Source: DASVUC01 sp038237225 (GTDB taxonomy: Bacteria > Planctomycetota > Phycisphaerae > Tepidisphaerales > Tepidisphaeraceae). From it: a stretch of DNA of 64,000 nt. Positions 27,101-35,065 of the stretch are shown one piece after another. A program made the position numbers and the translations under genes. The stretch lies in assembly GCA_038237225.1 (NCBI GenBank), contig JBBRYX010000003.1, forward strand, positions 186,001 to 250,000. The letters are read 5' to 3'. Below the pieces are notes generated by a model. It worked only from the letters and a program-made list of their open reading frames with translations, searched no databases and was not told the origin of the DNA. The number at the start of each line of letters is the position of its first letter. Position 1 is the stretch's first letter.

Positions 27101-27997
27101 CCGGCGAATAATGGCGGACAGTATCGAAGTGATGGCGTGGACATTGAGAAAGTCAACGGAGACATCGGCGGATACAACGTGGGCTGGGCCGCGGGCGGCG
27201 AGTGGCTCGAGTATTCCGTCGATGTCGCGGATGGCGGCGCGTACAACATCGACTTCCGGGTCGCGAGCACCGGGAGTGGCGGGAATTTTCATCTCGAGAT
27301 GGATGGCGTGAACGTGACGGGGACGATGACGTTGCCGAACACCGGCGGGTGGCAGAACTGGACGACGATCACCAAGAGCGGTGTGAATCTTGCGGCAGGT
27401 CCGCACGTGCTGCGGCTGGCGATGGATTCAGCGGGATCGACGGGAGCGGTGGGGAATTTTAATAATCTGAAAATCACGCCGGCGAGCGCGCCGCCGCCGA
27501 GCGGGCAGTTGCCGTTTGGTGGGACGCCGGTGGCGATCAACACCGGAAGTGTGGCGACGATCCAGGTCGAGGATTTTGATCTCGGCGGCGAGGGCGTGGC
27601 GTTTCATGATATCGAGTCGACAAACCTCGGCGGAAAGTATCGCTCCAGCGGCGTCGATCTGGAAACCGTTATCGGCGATAGCGGCGGATCCAACCTGGCG
27701 TATACGCGCGCCGGCGAGTGGTTGGAATATTCGGTGAACGTGGTCACCAGCGGCACGTACACCTTCGACTTCCGCGTCGCCTCCGCGGCCGCCGGCGGCA
27801 AGTGGCATGTGGAGATGGATGGCGCGGATGTGACCGGTCAGCTCACGATGAACAACACCGGTGGCTGGCAGTCGTGGACAACGGTGACGAAGAGTGGTGT
27901 GGGTCTTACGGCCGGGCAGCATGTGATGCGGCTGGTGATGGATGCGGATGGGACGAGCGGGTACGTGGGGAATTTCAACTACATCGCGGTGAGGTGA
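24146..27997 (+). CDS. LEPR-XLL surface protein with SdrD-like, delta-60 and three carbohydrate-binding modules
   Basis: 1283 residues. It opens with a basic stretch and VEVLEGRRMLS, a variant of the LEPR-XLL motif of planctomycete exported proteins; the ATG at 24146 follows GGAGGGAG, favouring it over 24029. Residues ~30-370 hold three SdrD-B-like units (GFVFNDANKNGVFD, GIVYNDKNFNGVKE, GTLFNDLNGNNAQD) with Ca-binding Asp/Asn loops. Residues ~370-770 are delta-60 repeats (NGQMLLAGY..., DGKLLLAGM...). The last ~500 residues are three tandem copies of a CBM6/35-like lectin module (AEDFDLGGEG...YHD...GEWLEYS...GGWQ.W.T..KSGV.L..G.HVLRL.MD). No catalytic domain or sorting tail is visible. It likely binds cell-surface or environmental polysaccharide. 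The GT41-type gene follows after 12 bases. Confidence 0.85.
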   Translation: MRENRRRYDVCKRAVVEVLEGRRMLSGGAIGLLQDSAMYAVSGFVFNDANKNGVFDLTAEETKLGNRTVWADLNTDGVMDADEPSASTGATGSAYTLNLPAGDWLIRQLVPTGWQQTGRDASNNAGSFEASGVLSVPADLASPGPAPTFSFGSYPVPSIAGIVYNDKNFNGVKEAGEPESFGQQIYIDSNGNGLHDTTESISYSLGSSGYSFYGLAAGTYTLRLLPTSGYAQTDPASNGARTVTLSAGGSLTVNFGATNFGAVTGTLFNDLNGNNAQDVGDVGLAGRKVFLDVDGDLVWDAAEPFGLTNANGSYRVDGVSAGTPNNVAIEVLNGWKNVAPLAPFVTVQAGKVTTGANLFTTQLVPSDSVDPSYGTGGFFRSKTVAGNEAVALPNGQMLLAGYSAADFRGVLHRLNGNGTQDMNFGTGGKLLLPVQPGETFSFGPQHVAVAPDGKIVLAEGYPNGRRVLRLNADFSPDETFGSHGYVTVGFDGTEAYGFWMEGIAFGTDSSVIIGATAFSNAFTQGRMAIIKLTDTGAYDNTFTGDGRAIYTLGQSSKSELSEVAVQADGKLLLAGMRQEGINQLLNSYATLARVRLDGTLDPTYAGGTGYATYSFPGASPRRWEDVLIDSSGRAVVSGWNGSGAMLVGRFTTSGSPDGSFDGDGIALVPFVRPAGNGATTANGRFLMLGPGGDLVVVGNVDTTVNSITDIAAARLHADGSLDTTFGKGGRATTTLGYRNDEALGAMVNVDGSVVVAGYAHGPDEMVMVKFKPPLAQQAFHGSPYSVAAGFAVTIQAEDFDLGGEGIAYHDLESANLGGKYRTNEGVDLENASGVGSGANVGFARAGEWLEYSIDVKDSGSYGFAFNVSSTSEGGGFHAELDGVDVTGPVGMPNSGGWQTWKTVTKSGVSLSVGLHVLRLVMDANGASGYVGNFDAIAIAAGAAPPPVSQKPYLGVPFAINKNGGTMIEAENFDQGGEGVAYHDVEPANNGGQYRSDGVDIEKVNGDIGGYNVGWAAGGEWLEYSVDVADGGAYNIDFRVASTGSGGNFHLEMDGVNVTGTMTLPNTGGWQNWTTITKSGVNLAAGPHVLRLAMDSAGSTGAVGNFNNLKITPASAPPPSGQLPFGGTPVAINTGSVATIQVEDFDLGGEGVAFHDIESTNLGGKYRSSGVDLETVIGDSGGSNLAYTRAGEWLEYSVNVVTSGTYTFDFRVASAAAGGKWHVEMDGADVTGQLTMNNTGGWQSWTTVTKSGVGLTAGQHVMRLVMDADGTSGYVGNFNYIAVR
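26470..27994 (+). repeat. Three tandem carbohydrate-binding modules within the LEPR-XLL gene
   Basis: Approximate module borders are 26470-26970, 27000-27480 and 27510-27994. Each carries QAEDFDLGGEG-like, GEWLEYS and GGWQ.W blocks. Copies 2 and 3 are more GC-rich in codon use than copy 1, implying different ages or local conversion. Confidence 0.8.
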
Positions 27998-28009
27998 TAT
28001 GCTTGGTGC

Positions 28010-29980
28010 ATGTCCTCCGTGAATGAGCATTTGCAGGCGGGGCTGGCGCAGCATCAGCGGGGCGATCTAGCGGAGGCGGAGGCGAGCTACCAACTGGTGC
28101 TGGCGCGGGAGCCGGGAAATCTGCAGGCGATGCATCTGCTGGGCGTGGTGTTTCATCAACGCGGCGAGAATGCACGAGCGGTCGAATTGCTGGAGCGGGT
28201 GGTGAAAAGTGCGCCGCGGGCGGCGGTGGTGCGGGTGAATTTCGCCACCGCATTGGTGGCGGCGGGACGGGCGGAGGGAGCGGTTGAACAGTTTCGCCAG
28301 GCGCTGCAACTGGAACCCAAATTGGTACTCGCGGCGCAGGCGCTGGCAAGTCTGCTCCTGCGGATGGGACGACTCGACGCAGCGATCGAGGCATTCCGGG
28401 TCGCGATTCAACTCGACCCGAAAGCCGCTGCGGTGCACAACGACCTGGGCTCGATGCTGCTGACGCTGGGGCAGACTGAGGAGGCCGAGCGGGCGTTGCT
28501 TATGGCCGCGGCGCTGGATCCAAACTTAGTCGAGGCGCACAGCAACCTCTCGCGCCTGTATCTCGACGCGGGGCGCACAACGGAGGCCGTCGCGGCCGGA
28601 GAGCGCGCGGTGCGGGTAAAGCCGTCTTTTGCCGCCGGGTGGAACAATCTCGGCAACGCTTTGGCTGCGCAGGTGCGGCACCGCGAAGCCGAAGCGGCGT
28701 ACCGCAAGGCAGTGGCGCTGGAACCGGATTCGCCGCTGCTCGTGAGCAACCTGCTGTTCCACCTGAACTATTGCAACTGGCTGTCGCCGACGCAGATTGC
28801 AAACGAGCATTTGAATTTCGGGCGTGCGATGGACGGCCGCGCGGCGACGCAGCGGCGCCCGCACAACCAAATCCGCGGTGGAGATCGCAGGCTGCGGATC
28901 GGTTACGTCTCGGCGGATTTCCGCGCGCATTCCGTGGCGTATTTCTTTGAGCCGCTGCTGACCGCCCGCGACCGCGAGCGGTTTGAGGTTTACTGCTATG
29001 CGGATGTACGGCGAGGCGACGCGATCACGGAGCGGTTGAAGAACAGTGCCGACGTCTGGCGAACGACGGCGGGAATGCCGGATGCTCAACTCGCAGAACT
29101 CATTCGCGCCGACGCCATCGATATTCTCGTCGACCTCGCCGGCCACACGGCCGAAAACCGGATGATGCTCTTCGCGCTCAAACCGGCGCCGGTGGCGGCG
29201 ACGTACCTGGGTTATCCCAACACGACGGGATTGCCTTCGATCGACTATCGCCTGACGGATGAGATCTGTGATCCCATCGGGGAGGCGGATGACCTGTACG
29301 CGGAGAAGCGGTTTCGCCTGAAGCGCTGCTTTCTGTGTTATGCGATGCCGGGGAATCTGCCGGAGGTTTCCACCTTGCCGGCCGAAGCCAGCGGCTTCGT
29401 GACCTTCGGCAGTTTCAACGCGCTGGCGAAAATCTGTGAGCCGACGCTGCGCCTGTGGTCGCGGGTGCTGGAGGCGGTGCCGGGGTCCAAACTGCTTCTC
29501 AAATCGCGCCCGCTGGCGGATGGTGGCACGCGCGCGATCGTCGCGCAGTCTCTTAATCGCTGCGGCATCGCATCGGATCGGGTCGAGATGCTCGGCTATG
29601 CGAAAGATTTTCAAGAGCACCTGGATCTTTACAGTCGGGTCGATCTGGCCCTGGACCCTTTCCCGTACAACGGCACCACAACAACTTGCGAGGCGATGGC
29701 AATGGGCGTCCCGGTGATCGCACTGGCGGGGAATTCGCACGTGTCGCGCGTCGGGGCGAGCTTGATGGCGGCAGTAGGAATGGGCGAGATGGTGGCGAAC
29801 ACCGAAGCGGAGTATGTGGAGATTGCCAAGCGGATGGCAGCCGATTTGGAGGGGTTAAAGGTCATGCGGGCGGGATTGAGGGAAAGGATGCGTCAATCGG
29901 AATTATGCGATGCGGTCGGATTTGTTAAGGAAGTGGAATCGTTGATGTTCAGCTTGTCTCCGCACGCACGGGGTGGGTAA
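28010..29980 (+). CDS. TPR protein with O-GlcNAc-transferase-like (GT41) domain
   Basis: 656 residues. Residues 1-~240 are six to seven TPRs (for example LGVVFHQRGENARAVELLERVV, NNLGNALAAQVRHREAEAAYRKAV). Residues ~295-640 are the SPINDLY/OGT-type GT-B fold: LRIGYVSADFRAHSVAYFFEPLL, DILVDLAGHTAENRM, APVAATYLGYPNTTGL, VTFGSFNALAKI and DPFPYNGTTTTCEAMAMGVPV. The family transfers a sugar, GlcNAc or fucose in known members, to Ser/Thr of proteins; in bacteria the targets are mostly unknown. It starts 12 bases after the large LEPR-XLL gene, so cotranscription and modification of that Ser/Thr-rich protein are plausible but inferred. Confidence 0.9.
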   Translation: MSSVNEHLQAGLAQHQRGDLAEAEASYQLVLAREPGNLQAMHLLGVVFHQRGENARAVELLERVVKSAPRAAVVRVNFATALVAAGRAEGAVEQFRQALQLEPKLVLAAQALASLLLRMGRLDAAIEAFRVAIQLDPKAAAVHNDLGSMLLTLGQTEEAERALLMAAALDPNLVEAHSNLSRLYLDAGRTTEAVAAGERAVRVKPSFAAGWNNLGNALAAQVRHREAEAAYRKAVALEPDSPLLVSNLLFHLNYCNWLSPTQIANEHLNFGRAMDGRAATQRRPHNQIRGGDRRLRIGYVSADFRAHSVAYFFEPLLTARDRERFEVYCYADVRRGDAITERLKNSADVWRTTAGMPDAQLAELIRADAIDILVDLAGHTAENRMMLFALKPAPVAATYLGYPNTTGLPSIDYRLTDEICDPIGEADDLYAEKRFRLKRCFLCYAMPGNLPEVSTLPAEASGFVTFGSFNALAKICEPTLRLWSRVLEAVPGSKLLLKSRPLADGGTRAIVAQSLNRCGIASDRVEMLGYAKDFQEHLDLYSRVDLALDPFPYNGTTTTCEAMAMGVPVIALAGNSHVSRVGASLMAAVGMGEMVANTEAEYVEIAKRMAADLEGLKVMRAGLRERMRQSELCDAVGFVKEVESLMFSLSPHARGG

Positions 29981-30016
29981 GATCGCGACGGACACAGACA
30001 CATCTGGGAGGTTATT

Positions 30017-30574
30017 ATGTTCGTGAATCCCGCAAACCCCAAAGAAACCTGGCGGCCGAAGTACTACGGAAGCATGGATCTCGCGCGCTACTTCGAAAGC
30101 AATGTGATTGCGCCGACGTTGAGAGCGATCGATCTCTATTCCGATGGAATGTCGCGCCTTCTGCTGGGGACCGCAATCCATGAATCGCACCTCGAGTCGC
30201 GTCGGCAGAAGCTGAATCACGGAAAGCTGGGCCGGGCGCGCGGACTGTTTCAGATGGAGCCCGCAACCCACGACGAGATCTGGAGCATTCATCTGCGCCG
30301 CAACCCCATCTTCGCGGACAAGATCAAGAAGCTCCTTTCATCGCCGGCGGCCGACAAGATCGAGGAGCTGGAGACGAACGATCAATACGCCGCCGCCATG
30401 GCTGCCGCCAAATATCAGTGGAAGCACGTGGTCTGTCCGAGCACGGATCCAAAGGAGCTGGCGGAGATCTGGAAAAGGGTCTACAACACGAGCGCCGGCA
30501 AAGGAACCACCGCGGAATTCATCCGCGACTGGAAGCGTTTCATGGGAACCGGCGCCGAAGAACTCAGCAAGTGA
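30017..30574 (+). CDS. Lysozyme-fold (lytic transglycosylase-like) protein, no signal peptide
   Basis: 185 residues. The stretch LLLGTAIHESHLESRR...GRARGLFQMEPATHDEIW (residues ~47-90) has the goose-lysozyme/SLT pattern of a catalytic Glu in ES followed by G-L-F-Q-M. The remainder is helical (KYQWKHVVCPSTDPKELAEIWKRVYNTSAGKGTTAEFI). There is no signal peptide or membrane segment, which is more like a phage endolysin or tail lysozyme than a secreted housekeeping enzyme. Preceded by GGGAGGTT at good spacing. It stands 36 bases after the GT41 gene; no other phage genes are near. Confidence 0.65.
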   Translation: MFVNPANPKETWRPKYYGSMDLARYFESNVIAPTLRAIDLYSDGMSRLLLGTAIHESHLESRRQKLNHGKLGRARGLFQMEPATHDEIWSIHLRRNPIFADKIKKLLSSPAADKIEELETNDQYAAAMAAAKYQWKHVVCPSTDPKELAEIWKRVYNTSAGKGTTAEFIRDWKRFMGTGAEELSK

Positions 30575-30967
30575 TGGCGCCTCGAACACCGCGGGCTGCC
30601 GCCATGCGGTAACCTGATGAATCTTGTCGGCTGTCTTGATCTATATCACTGTGCAAGATCACGGGCCGTTCGTGGTCATCCCGAGAGGGTGTGAGTCTTT
30701 AGTAGCATGGGCGTCTCGCCCATGTTCTTCTGAAGAACATGGGCAAGACGCCCATGCTACTGTTGAAAAGGTCACAACCTCTGAGGTACTCCGAAGCATC
30801 TGCCTGGTGAGCAATTCAGGCCAGATCCTTCGGAGTACGTCAGGATGACAATCAGCGCCGAATCGCGCACAGCCATTTCGCATGACACCTTTTGGATTCG
30901 CGCTTTTGCTGACATGATCTGTCTGACGCTCAATAAATCATTCGGAGGCGATATTTGATTCGTCGAG
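30575..30967. other. 393-base gap filled by a long dispersed repeat
   Basis: The repeat at 30638-30847 occupies its centre. A GGAGG (30944-30948) lies too far from the PilZ start to serve it directly. No gene is seen. Confidence 0.6.
30638..30847. repeat. ~210-bp dispersed element with nested palindrome, copy 1
   Basis: Begins at TATATCACTG, contains GTCATCC, a 61-bp near-perfect inverted repeat (30701-30761, AGTAGCATGGGCGTC.../...GCCCATGCTACT), CTCTGAGGTA-TCCGAAGCATCT and ends in TCAGGATGAC, so GTCATCC/GGATGAC form outer inverted ends. A second copy lies at 46568-46775. Confidence 0.8.
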
Positions 30968-31432
30968 TTGCTCCAATCGCCATCAAGTCAACGCCGCCAG
31001 GCCGCCGATGAACCTTTCGTGAGTTCTTCGGATACGAAGATCGATGACAGACGCGCTGCGCCCCGGTTCCCCCGGCAATCGGTCGCACAGCTTGTGCTCT
31101 GTCCCGCCGGCCGCCGCAAGGCCCGGATGAACGTCACGGTGGAAGATTACTCCGCCACCGGAATCGGTGTCACGCATGCCGAGCCGCTGCCGCTGGGACA
31201 GATGTACATCGTGATCGAGCCGTACGTCACGCGCGGAGGCTCCACCATCTACACCGTCGTGCGCTGCGACCAGAAGCTGGATGGCACCTATAGCATCGGC
31301 ATGCACGTTTCCAGCACGTTTCGCGATCCCATGGAGCAGATGATGGATGAGGTGATCCCGCTGCCGAACTTGAATGGATCCAGGGGTTGGATGAAGAAGA
31401 TCCTTGACGGGCTTTTCTCGGGCCGCGCGTAA
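30968..31432 (+). CDS. PilZ domain c-di-GMP-binding protein
   Basis: About 154 residues. The PilZ signature is complete: RxxxR in RRAAPRFPR (residues ~28-36) and DxSxxG in DYSATGIGV (~61-69), the two motifs that hold c-di-GMP, then a beta-barrel. It has no output domain other than a short basic helix at the C-terminus (GWMKKILDGLFSGRA). The start is uncertain: TTG at 30968 gives 154 residues, GTG at 31019 gives 137. It would link c-di-GMP to a surface or motility partner that is not evident here. Confidence 0.82.
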   Translation: MLQSPSSQRRQAADEPFVSSSDTKIDDRRAAPRFPRQSVAQLVLCPAGRRKARMNVTVEDYSATGIGVTHAEPLPLGQMYIVIEPYVTRGGSTIYTVVRCDQKLDGTYSIGMHVSSTFRDPMEQMMDEVIPLPNLNGSRGWMKKILDGLFSGRA

Positions 31433-31504
31433 AGAACTTGGGTTTTTGTTTCCCAAACCTGCCGCGGTCCATTACCCTGAGCTGCGCAAGTTAAAGCAGC
31501 GGCC

Positions 31505-33490
31505 ATGGGTGATTCTACTACGAGAAAGGTTGACCGAAGCGTTTGCATCGAGTTACTCGAGCCGCGCAGGCTTCTCGCCGGCGTCACCGTCATCACCCAC
31601 GGGTTCCAATTCAGTTCTGGTTCCGTGAACTGGCTCATCGCGATGGAGAGCGCGCTGGCGAGCAAGATGGGCGGCGCGAACGTCTATCGGATGACGATCA
31701 CCAACACCTCGAACCCCACCGTCAGCGCCTTCTCCCTGATCAGCGCGGGTGGGACGGCCACGGGCGAAGCCATCGTCGACGTCAACTGGAGCGCCGTGGC
31801 CAACAACGTTTTCTTTCCCTCGATCACCACCGCCACGATCGCGAGCCTGATCAAGCCGTACCTCACAACCGCGCGGAACCTTCCGGGAGATCCGCTCACC
31901 GCGCATCCGTTTTCCGAGCTTCCGATTCACATCGCGGGTCACTCGCGCGGCGGCTCGCTGGTGGCGGATCTCGCGCGAAAGCTGGCCGCCGATGGGCTGT
32001 GGGTCGATACGCTGACGCTGTGGGATCCGGTTCCGGTGGGGGGCGATCCAGCGGTGTCGGTCGCGGATAACGTCGTGTTTGCCGACAACATTTATCAGAA
32101 CAACGCATCACCCGCGGGATCAGCGACGGCGGGAGCGCATAACCTGAATCTCTCCGGCATCTCAGGCGTCGGTCACTCTGAGATTCACGCTTTTTACGAA
32201 GGCACGATCAACCGTGCCGCGACAAACGATGGGGACGGGATCACGATCAACAACAACTGGTACACGACCTCCAACGCGCCCCGCGCGACGACGGGCTACG
32301 ACTGGTCGCGGATTGGCGCGGCGAGTCCTCCCGCGGATGGGATCAGCATCCTTGCCGGAGGGTCTGCCGCTCGCACGCACATCAGCGTCACGTCATCAAC
32401 GCCATGGGCGAACGTCGGCTCAGTCAATCTGAGTGGCGATTCCGCGGGCCTCATCGCGAACAGCAATGGGCTCAACATCACGTACCGTTATCAGGACTCC
32501 AGTGCAGCCGGCGGCGCGAACGTCAGCTTCTTCCTCGACAACAACACAAATCCGTTGGATGGATTTGCGCGGACCTATGGTTCCACCGCATCGCTCGGGA
32601 CGACGGGCGTCACGCCAAATGTCTCGACGAATCGATCCTTCCCGATCACCTGGACGAGCAGCGGCCTGACCGAAGGCACCTACCGGATCGCCGCAAAGAT
32701 CACCAACCCTGCGGGAGAGACGCGCTATGCCTATCTGCCGCGCGCGCTCTACATCACGCCCGGCGGCGCGGAGATCATGAACAAATGGTTCAGCAATGAT
32801 CTTGCGAATCTATCATGGGTCAGCGCCGGTAATTTCACGCCCGGTGGAATGCCCGTTGCCAACGATCATGTTTTTGTTCCCACCGGCTCGGTTACCATCC
32901 CGACCGATCCGAGTAACCTGTCACTCGTCCTCGGCGCTACCGCAAAGGTTACCGCTGAAACGACCCAGCACCTGCTCGCGCTAACTCTCGCCAACGGCGC
33001 GAATCTGAATCTGAAGGACCATGATCTCATCGTCACCACAGCCAGCTTCTCCACCCTCCAGGCGCTGGTCCTCCAGGGCTTCCAAGCGACTACCGGCATC
33101 ACCAGCTCCACCAGCAACGGCACCCAGATCCTCGCCCTGTTCGACAATGCCCTCGCAGGATTCCCCGACTATCCCCCCGGCCCCCCCGGCAGCGGCAATT
33201 CCATTGCCGCTGGATCCATCGTGGGCAAATACACCTACGTCGGCGACACCAACATGGACGGCCAGGTGACCGCGCAGGATTACACCGCCATCGATGCCAA
33301 CCTCGGCACCAGCGTCAATCCCGGCATTGCATGGTTCTACGGCGACACCAATTTTGATGGCGCGACCACGCCGCAGGACTACACCGGCATCGATGCCAGT
33401 CTCGGACTTGGGGTGGGGGATCCGCTGGCCATGCCATTGGCGCCCGCTGGGTTGTCGCTGAAAAAAGACGAGCCTTCAGTTTTGGAATAG
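31505..33490 (+). CDS. LEPR-XLL lipase-like hydrolase with dockerin-like tail
   Basis: 661 residues. It opens with the LEPR-XLL motif (IELLEPRRLLAG). Residues ~27-260 are an alpha/beta hydrolase: TVITHGFQFSSG, nucleophile S147 in AGHSRGGSL, TLWDPVPVGGDP supplying Asp and GHSEIHAFY supplying His. A beta-rich middle follows (~280-420), then the same ~150-residue C-terminal module seen in the gene at 1-1586, ending in two dockerin-like loops (GDTNMDGQVTAQDYTAIDAN, GDTNFDGATTPQDYTGIDAS). Unlike that gene there is no PEP-CTERM tail after the loops. Probably a secreted lipase/esterase; the substrate is unknown. Confidence 0.85.
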   Translation: MGDSTTRKVDRSVCIELLEPRRLLAGVTVITHGFQFSSGSVNWLIAMESALASKMGGANVYRMTITNTSNPTVSAFSLISAGGTATGEAIVDVNWSAVANNVFFPSITTATIASLIKPYLTTARNLPGDPLTAHPFSELPIHIAGHSRGGSLVADLARKLAADGLWVDTLTLWDPVPVGGDPAVSVADNVVFADNIYQNNASPAGSATAGAHNLNLSGISGVGHSEIHAFYEGTINRAATNDGDGITINNNWYTTSNAPRATTGYDWSRIGAASPPADGISILAGGSAARTHISVTSSTPWANVGSVNLSGDSAGLIANSNGLNITYRYQDSSAAGGANVSFFLDNNTNPLDGFARTYGSTASLGTTGVTPNVSTNRSFPITWTSSGLTEGTYRIAAKITNPAGETRYAYLPRALYITPGGAEIMNKWFSNDLANLSWVSAGNFTPGGMPVANDHVFVPTGSVTIPTDPSNLSLVLGATAKVTAETTQHLLALTLANGANLNLKDHDLIVTTASFSTLQALVLQGFQATTGITSSTSNGTQILALFDNALAGFPDYPPGPPGSGNSIAAGSIVGKYTYVGDTNMDGQVTAQDYTAIDANLGTSVNPGIAWFYGDTNFDGATTPQDYTGIDASLGLGVGDPLAMPLAPAGLSLKKDEPSVLE

Positions 33491-33557
33491 ATCCGGCGGG
33501 CCATTTGGTTTGGGAAAGAATCTGTTCGGGGGCGGCGGTCTTCACAAATAAATTCGC

Positions 33558-33953
33558 TCACGCGGATGGCTTGTCCTTCGGCGTTTCCTGCCATTCAACA
33601 CGCGGCGCATCACCCCACAAGCTTTCCAGATCGTAGAACAGCCGCGCTTCGCCGTTGAAGACGTGCACGACCACGTCAACGAAGTCGATGAGCATCCAGG
33701 TTTCACCTTCGACGCCGGATTGAGTGAGCGCCCGGAAGCCGTTCTGTCCGCCGAACTCGGCCGCGTCATCGCAGACCGTGCGCATTTGCCGCGCGCTGGT
33801 GCCGGTAGCCAGGACAAAGAAATCGGTGATTGGGGAGACGCCGCGCAGGTCGAGAACGACGACGTTCGTGCAGCGCGTGGCGGCTGCGAGCTTCGCAACG
33901 TCAATTGCAAATTTTCGTCCTGCCGCTGTCCGCTGATCCACTTTCATATTCAT
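33558..33953 (-). CDS. rsfS: Ribosomal silencing factor RsfS
   Basis: 131 residues of the RsfS/Iojap family, which binds L14 on the 50S subunit and blocks subunit joining in starved cells. Conserved blocks: VVVLDLRGVSPITDFFVLATG, GVEGETWMLIDFVDVVVHVFNGEARLFYDLESLWGDAPRVEW. An ATG at 33947 is an alternative start two codons later. Usually next to nadD; here it is flanked by secreted-protein genes instead. Confidence 0.94.
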   Translation of the reverse strand: MNMKVDQRTAAGRKFAIDVAKLAAATRCTNVVVLDLRGVSPITDFFVLATGTSARQMRTVCDDAAEFGGQNGFRALTQSGVEGETWMLIDFVDVVVHVFNGEARLFYDLESLWGDAPRVEWQETPKDKPSA

Positions 33954-34055
33954 TGCCCGTGTGATGATTGCCTCCGGTTGAAGATAGCTTTAGAAGCGGC
34001 AAATGCCATGCCTCGATGGAAGGAATCAGTCCAAGGCAATCGGATGTCGCGGCTT

Positions 34056-34127
34056 GCAGGGGCGACGCGAAGCGTCGAGATCACGGGTCATTCGCGGCTG
34101 CGCCGCGATCGCGACGCAGCGTCGCCA
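34056..34127. repeat. GACGC/GCGTC hairpin element downstream of a PEP-CTERM gene
   Basis: Three adjacent hairpins (GACGCGAAGCGTC, GCGGCTGCGCCGC, GACGCAGCGTC) start with GCAGGGGCGAC, a degenerate relative of the GGGCGACAC family. Possible terminator for the gene at 34128-34886. Confidence 0.45.
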
Positions 34128-34886
34128 TTACGAAACCCTTTGACGTCGCTTTGTGAAGAAGGAGCCTCCGCAGCATGCGGCGACGAGCAGAATGGCGCTC
34201 GGTTCGGGAATGGAAGTCGCCGTCACGGTGAGACTTGGTCGTACGGCGGGATTGCCGAAGTTGCGGGAGGTAAACAGCATGCTCACGGTGCTGTCGGCGG
34301 CAAGCAGGCGAAGGCTCACGGGTCCGCCGCCGGCCAGGTCGGAGAAGAACGATGAGTTGCTCGCCAGCGCGTTGGTGCTGGTGCTGCCGTTCGTTCCGTT
34401 GTAGTTAAACGTGCCGAGTGCTTGATCGGCGGCGCTAAGAAATGGGGGAAGCGATGTGTAGGTAATGCCGTCAGTCCCGGGGCCGGCGGGTGTTCCGCTG
34501 CCTTCGATCCAGGAATCATTCTCCATCCACCGCACCGCGAACTGGCCCGCGGTGTTCGGATTGTAACTTGGAGAGACCGGGGCAACGGGGGTCAGTTGCA
34601 GGGTCGCGGACTGAACCGACCAGTTGCCGGCGCCAAAGGTGGTGTCGAACAGCGACTTCGCGGAAGTCAGATCAAACCGCAGCAGCGCCTGGAATTCCCC
34701 GTTCGGCTGGGCACTCGCCGAGACCTCAACCGACCCGCCCTGGCCGAAGCTATTGTTTGGTTGATTGGAGCTGACGTAGGTGTCGGCGACAGGCGATAAG
34801 CTCGAGCTGCTGGAAGCGCGAGCGGAGATTACCGACGCCAGCGTCAGCGTGATCGCAAGAATCCAGCCAAACTCATACTGCCCCAT
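34128..34886 (-). CDS. DNRLRE-type secreted protein with PEP-CTERM tail
   Basis: 252 residues. Signal peptide MGQYEFGWILAITLTLASVISARA; the ATG at 34886 is preferred over 34901 because GGAGAGAG precedes it. The body (VADTYVSSNQPNNSFGQGGSVEVSA...LLRFDLTS) is a DNRLRE-like beta domain common in secreted planctomycete proteins, with no catalytic motif. It ends in a PEP-CTERM signal (IPEPSAILLVAACCGGSFF then KRRQR), so it is probably sorted and released or anchored by an exosortase-type system that is not in this window. Confidence 0.85.
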   Translation of the reverse strand: MGQYEFGWILAITLTLASVISARASSSSSLSPVADTYVSSNQPNNSFGQGGSVEVSASAQPNGEFQALLRFDLTSAKSLFDTTFGAGNWSVQSATLQLTPVAPVSPSYNPNTAGQFAVRWMENDSWIEGSGTPAGPGTDGITYTSLPPFLSAADQALGTFNYNGTNGSTSTNALASNSSFFSDLAGGGPVSLRLLAADSTVSMLFTSRNFGNPAVRPSLTVTATSIPEPSAILLVAACCGGSFFTKRRQRVS

Positions 34887-35065
34887 GCTCTCTCTCCTCA
34901 TCAGTTCCGATGAATCCTACGCCAGACCAGAAAATTCCCAAGATAATTCTGAGCTATTCCATCCCTGAACGACCGGAAAACACCCAATGTTCTCGTGCCG
35001 GCGGGCGCCGAAGCTTGGTTTTCCGCAAACTGAGGTAAAATGGAGAAAGCAGAGTTGGACTCTCC

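Noticed and set aside
30017..30574. Evidence for a prophage
   Set aside because: Only a single lysozyme-like gene; no integrase, capsid, portal or tail genes nearby.
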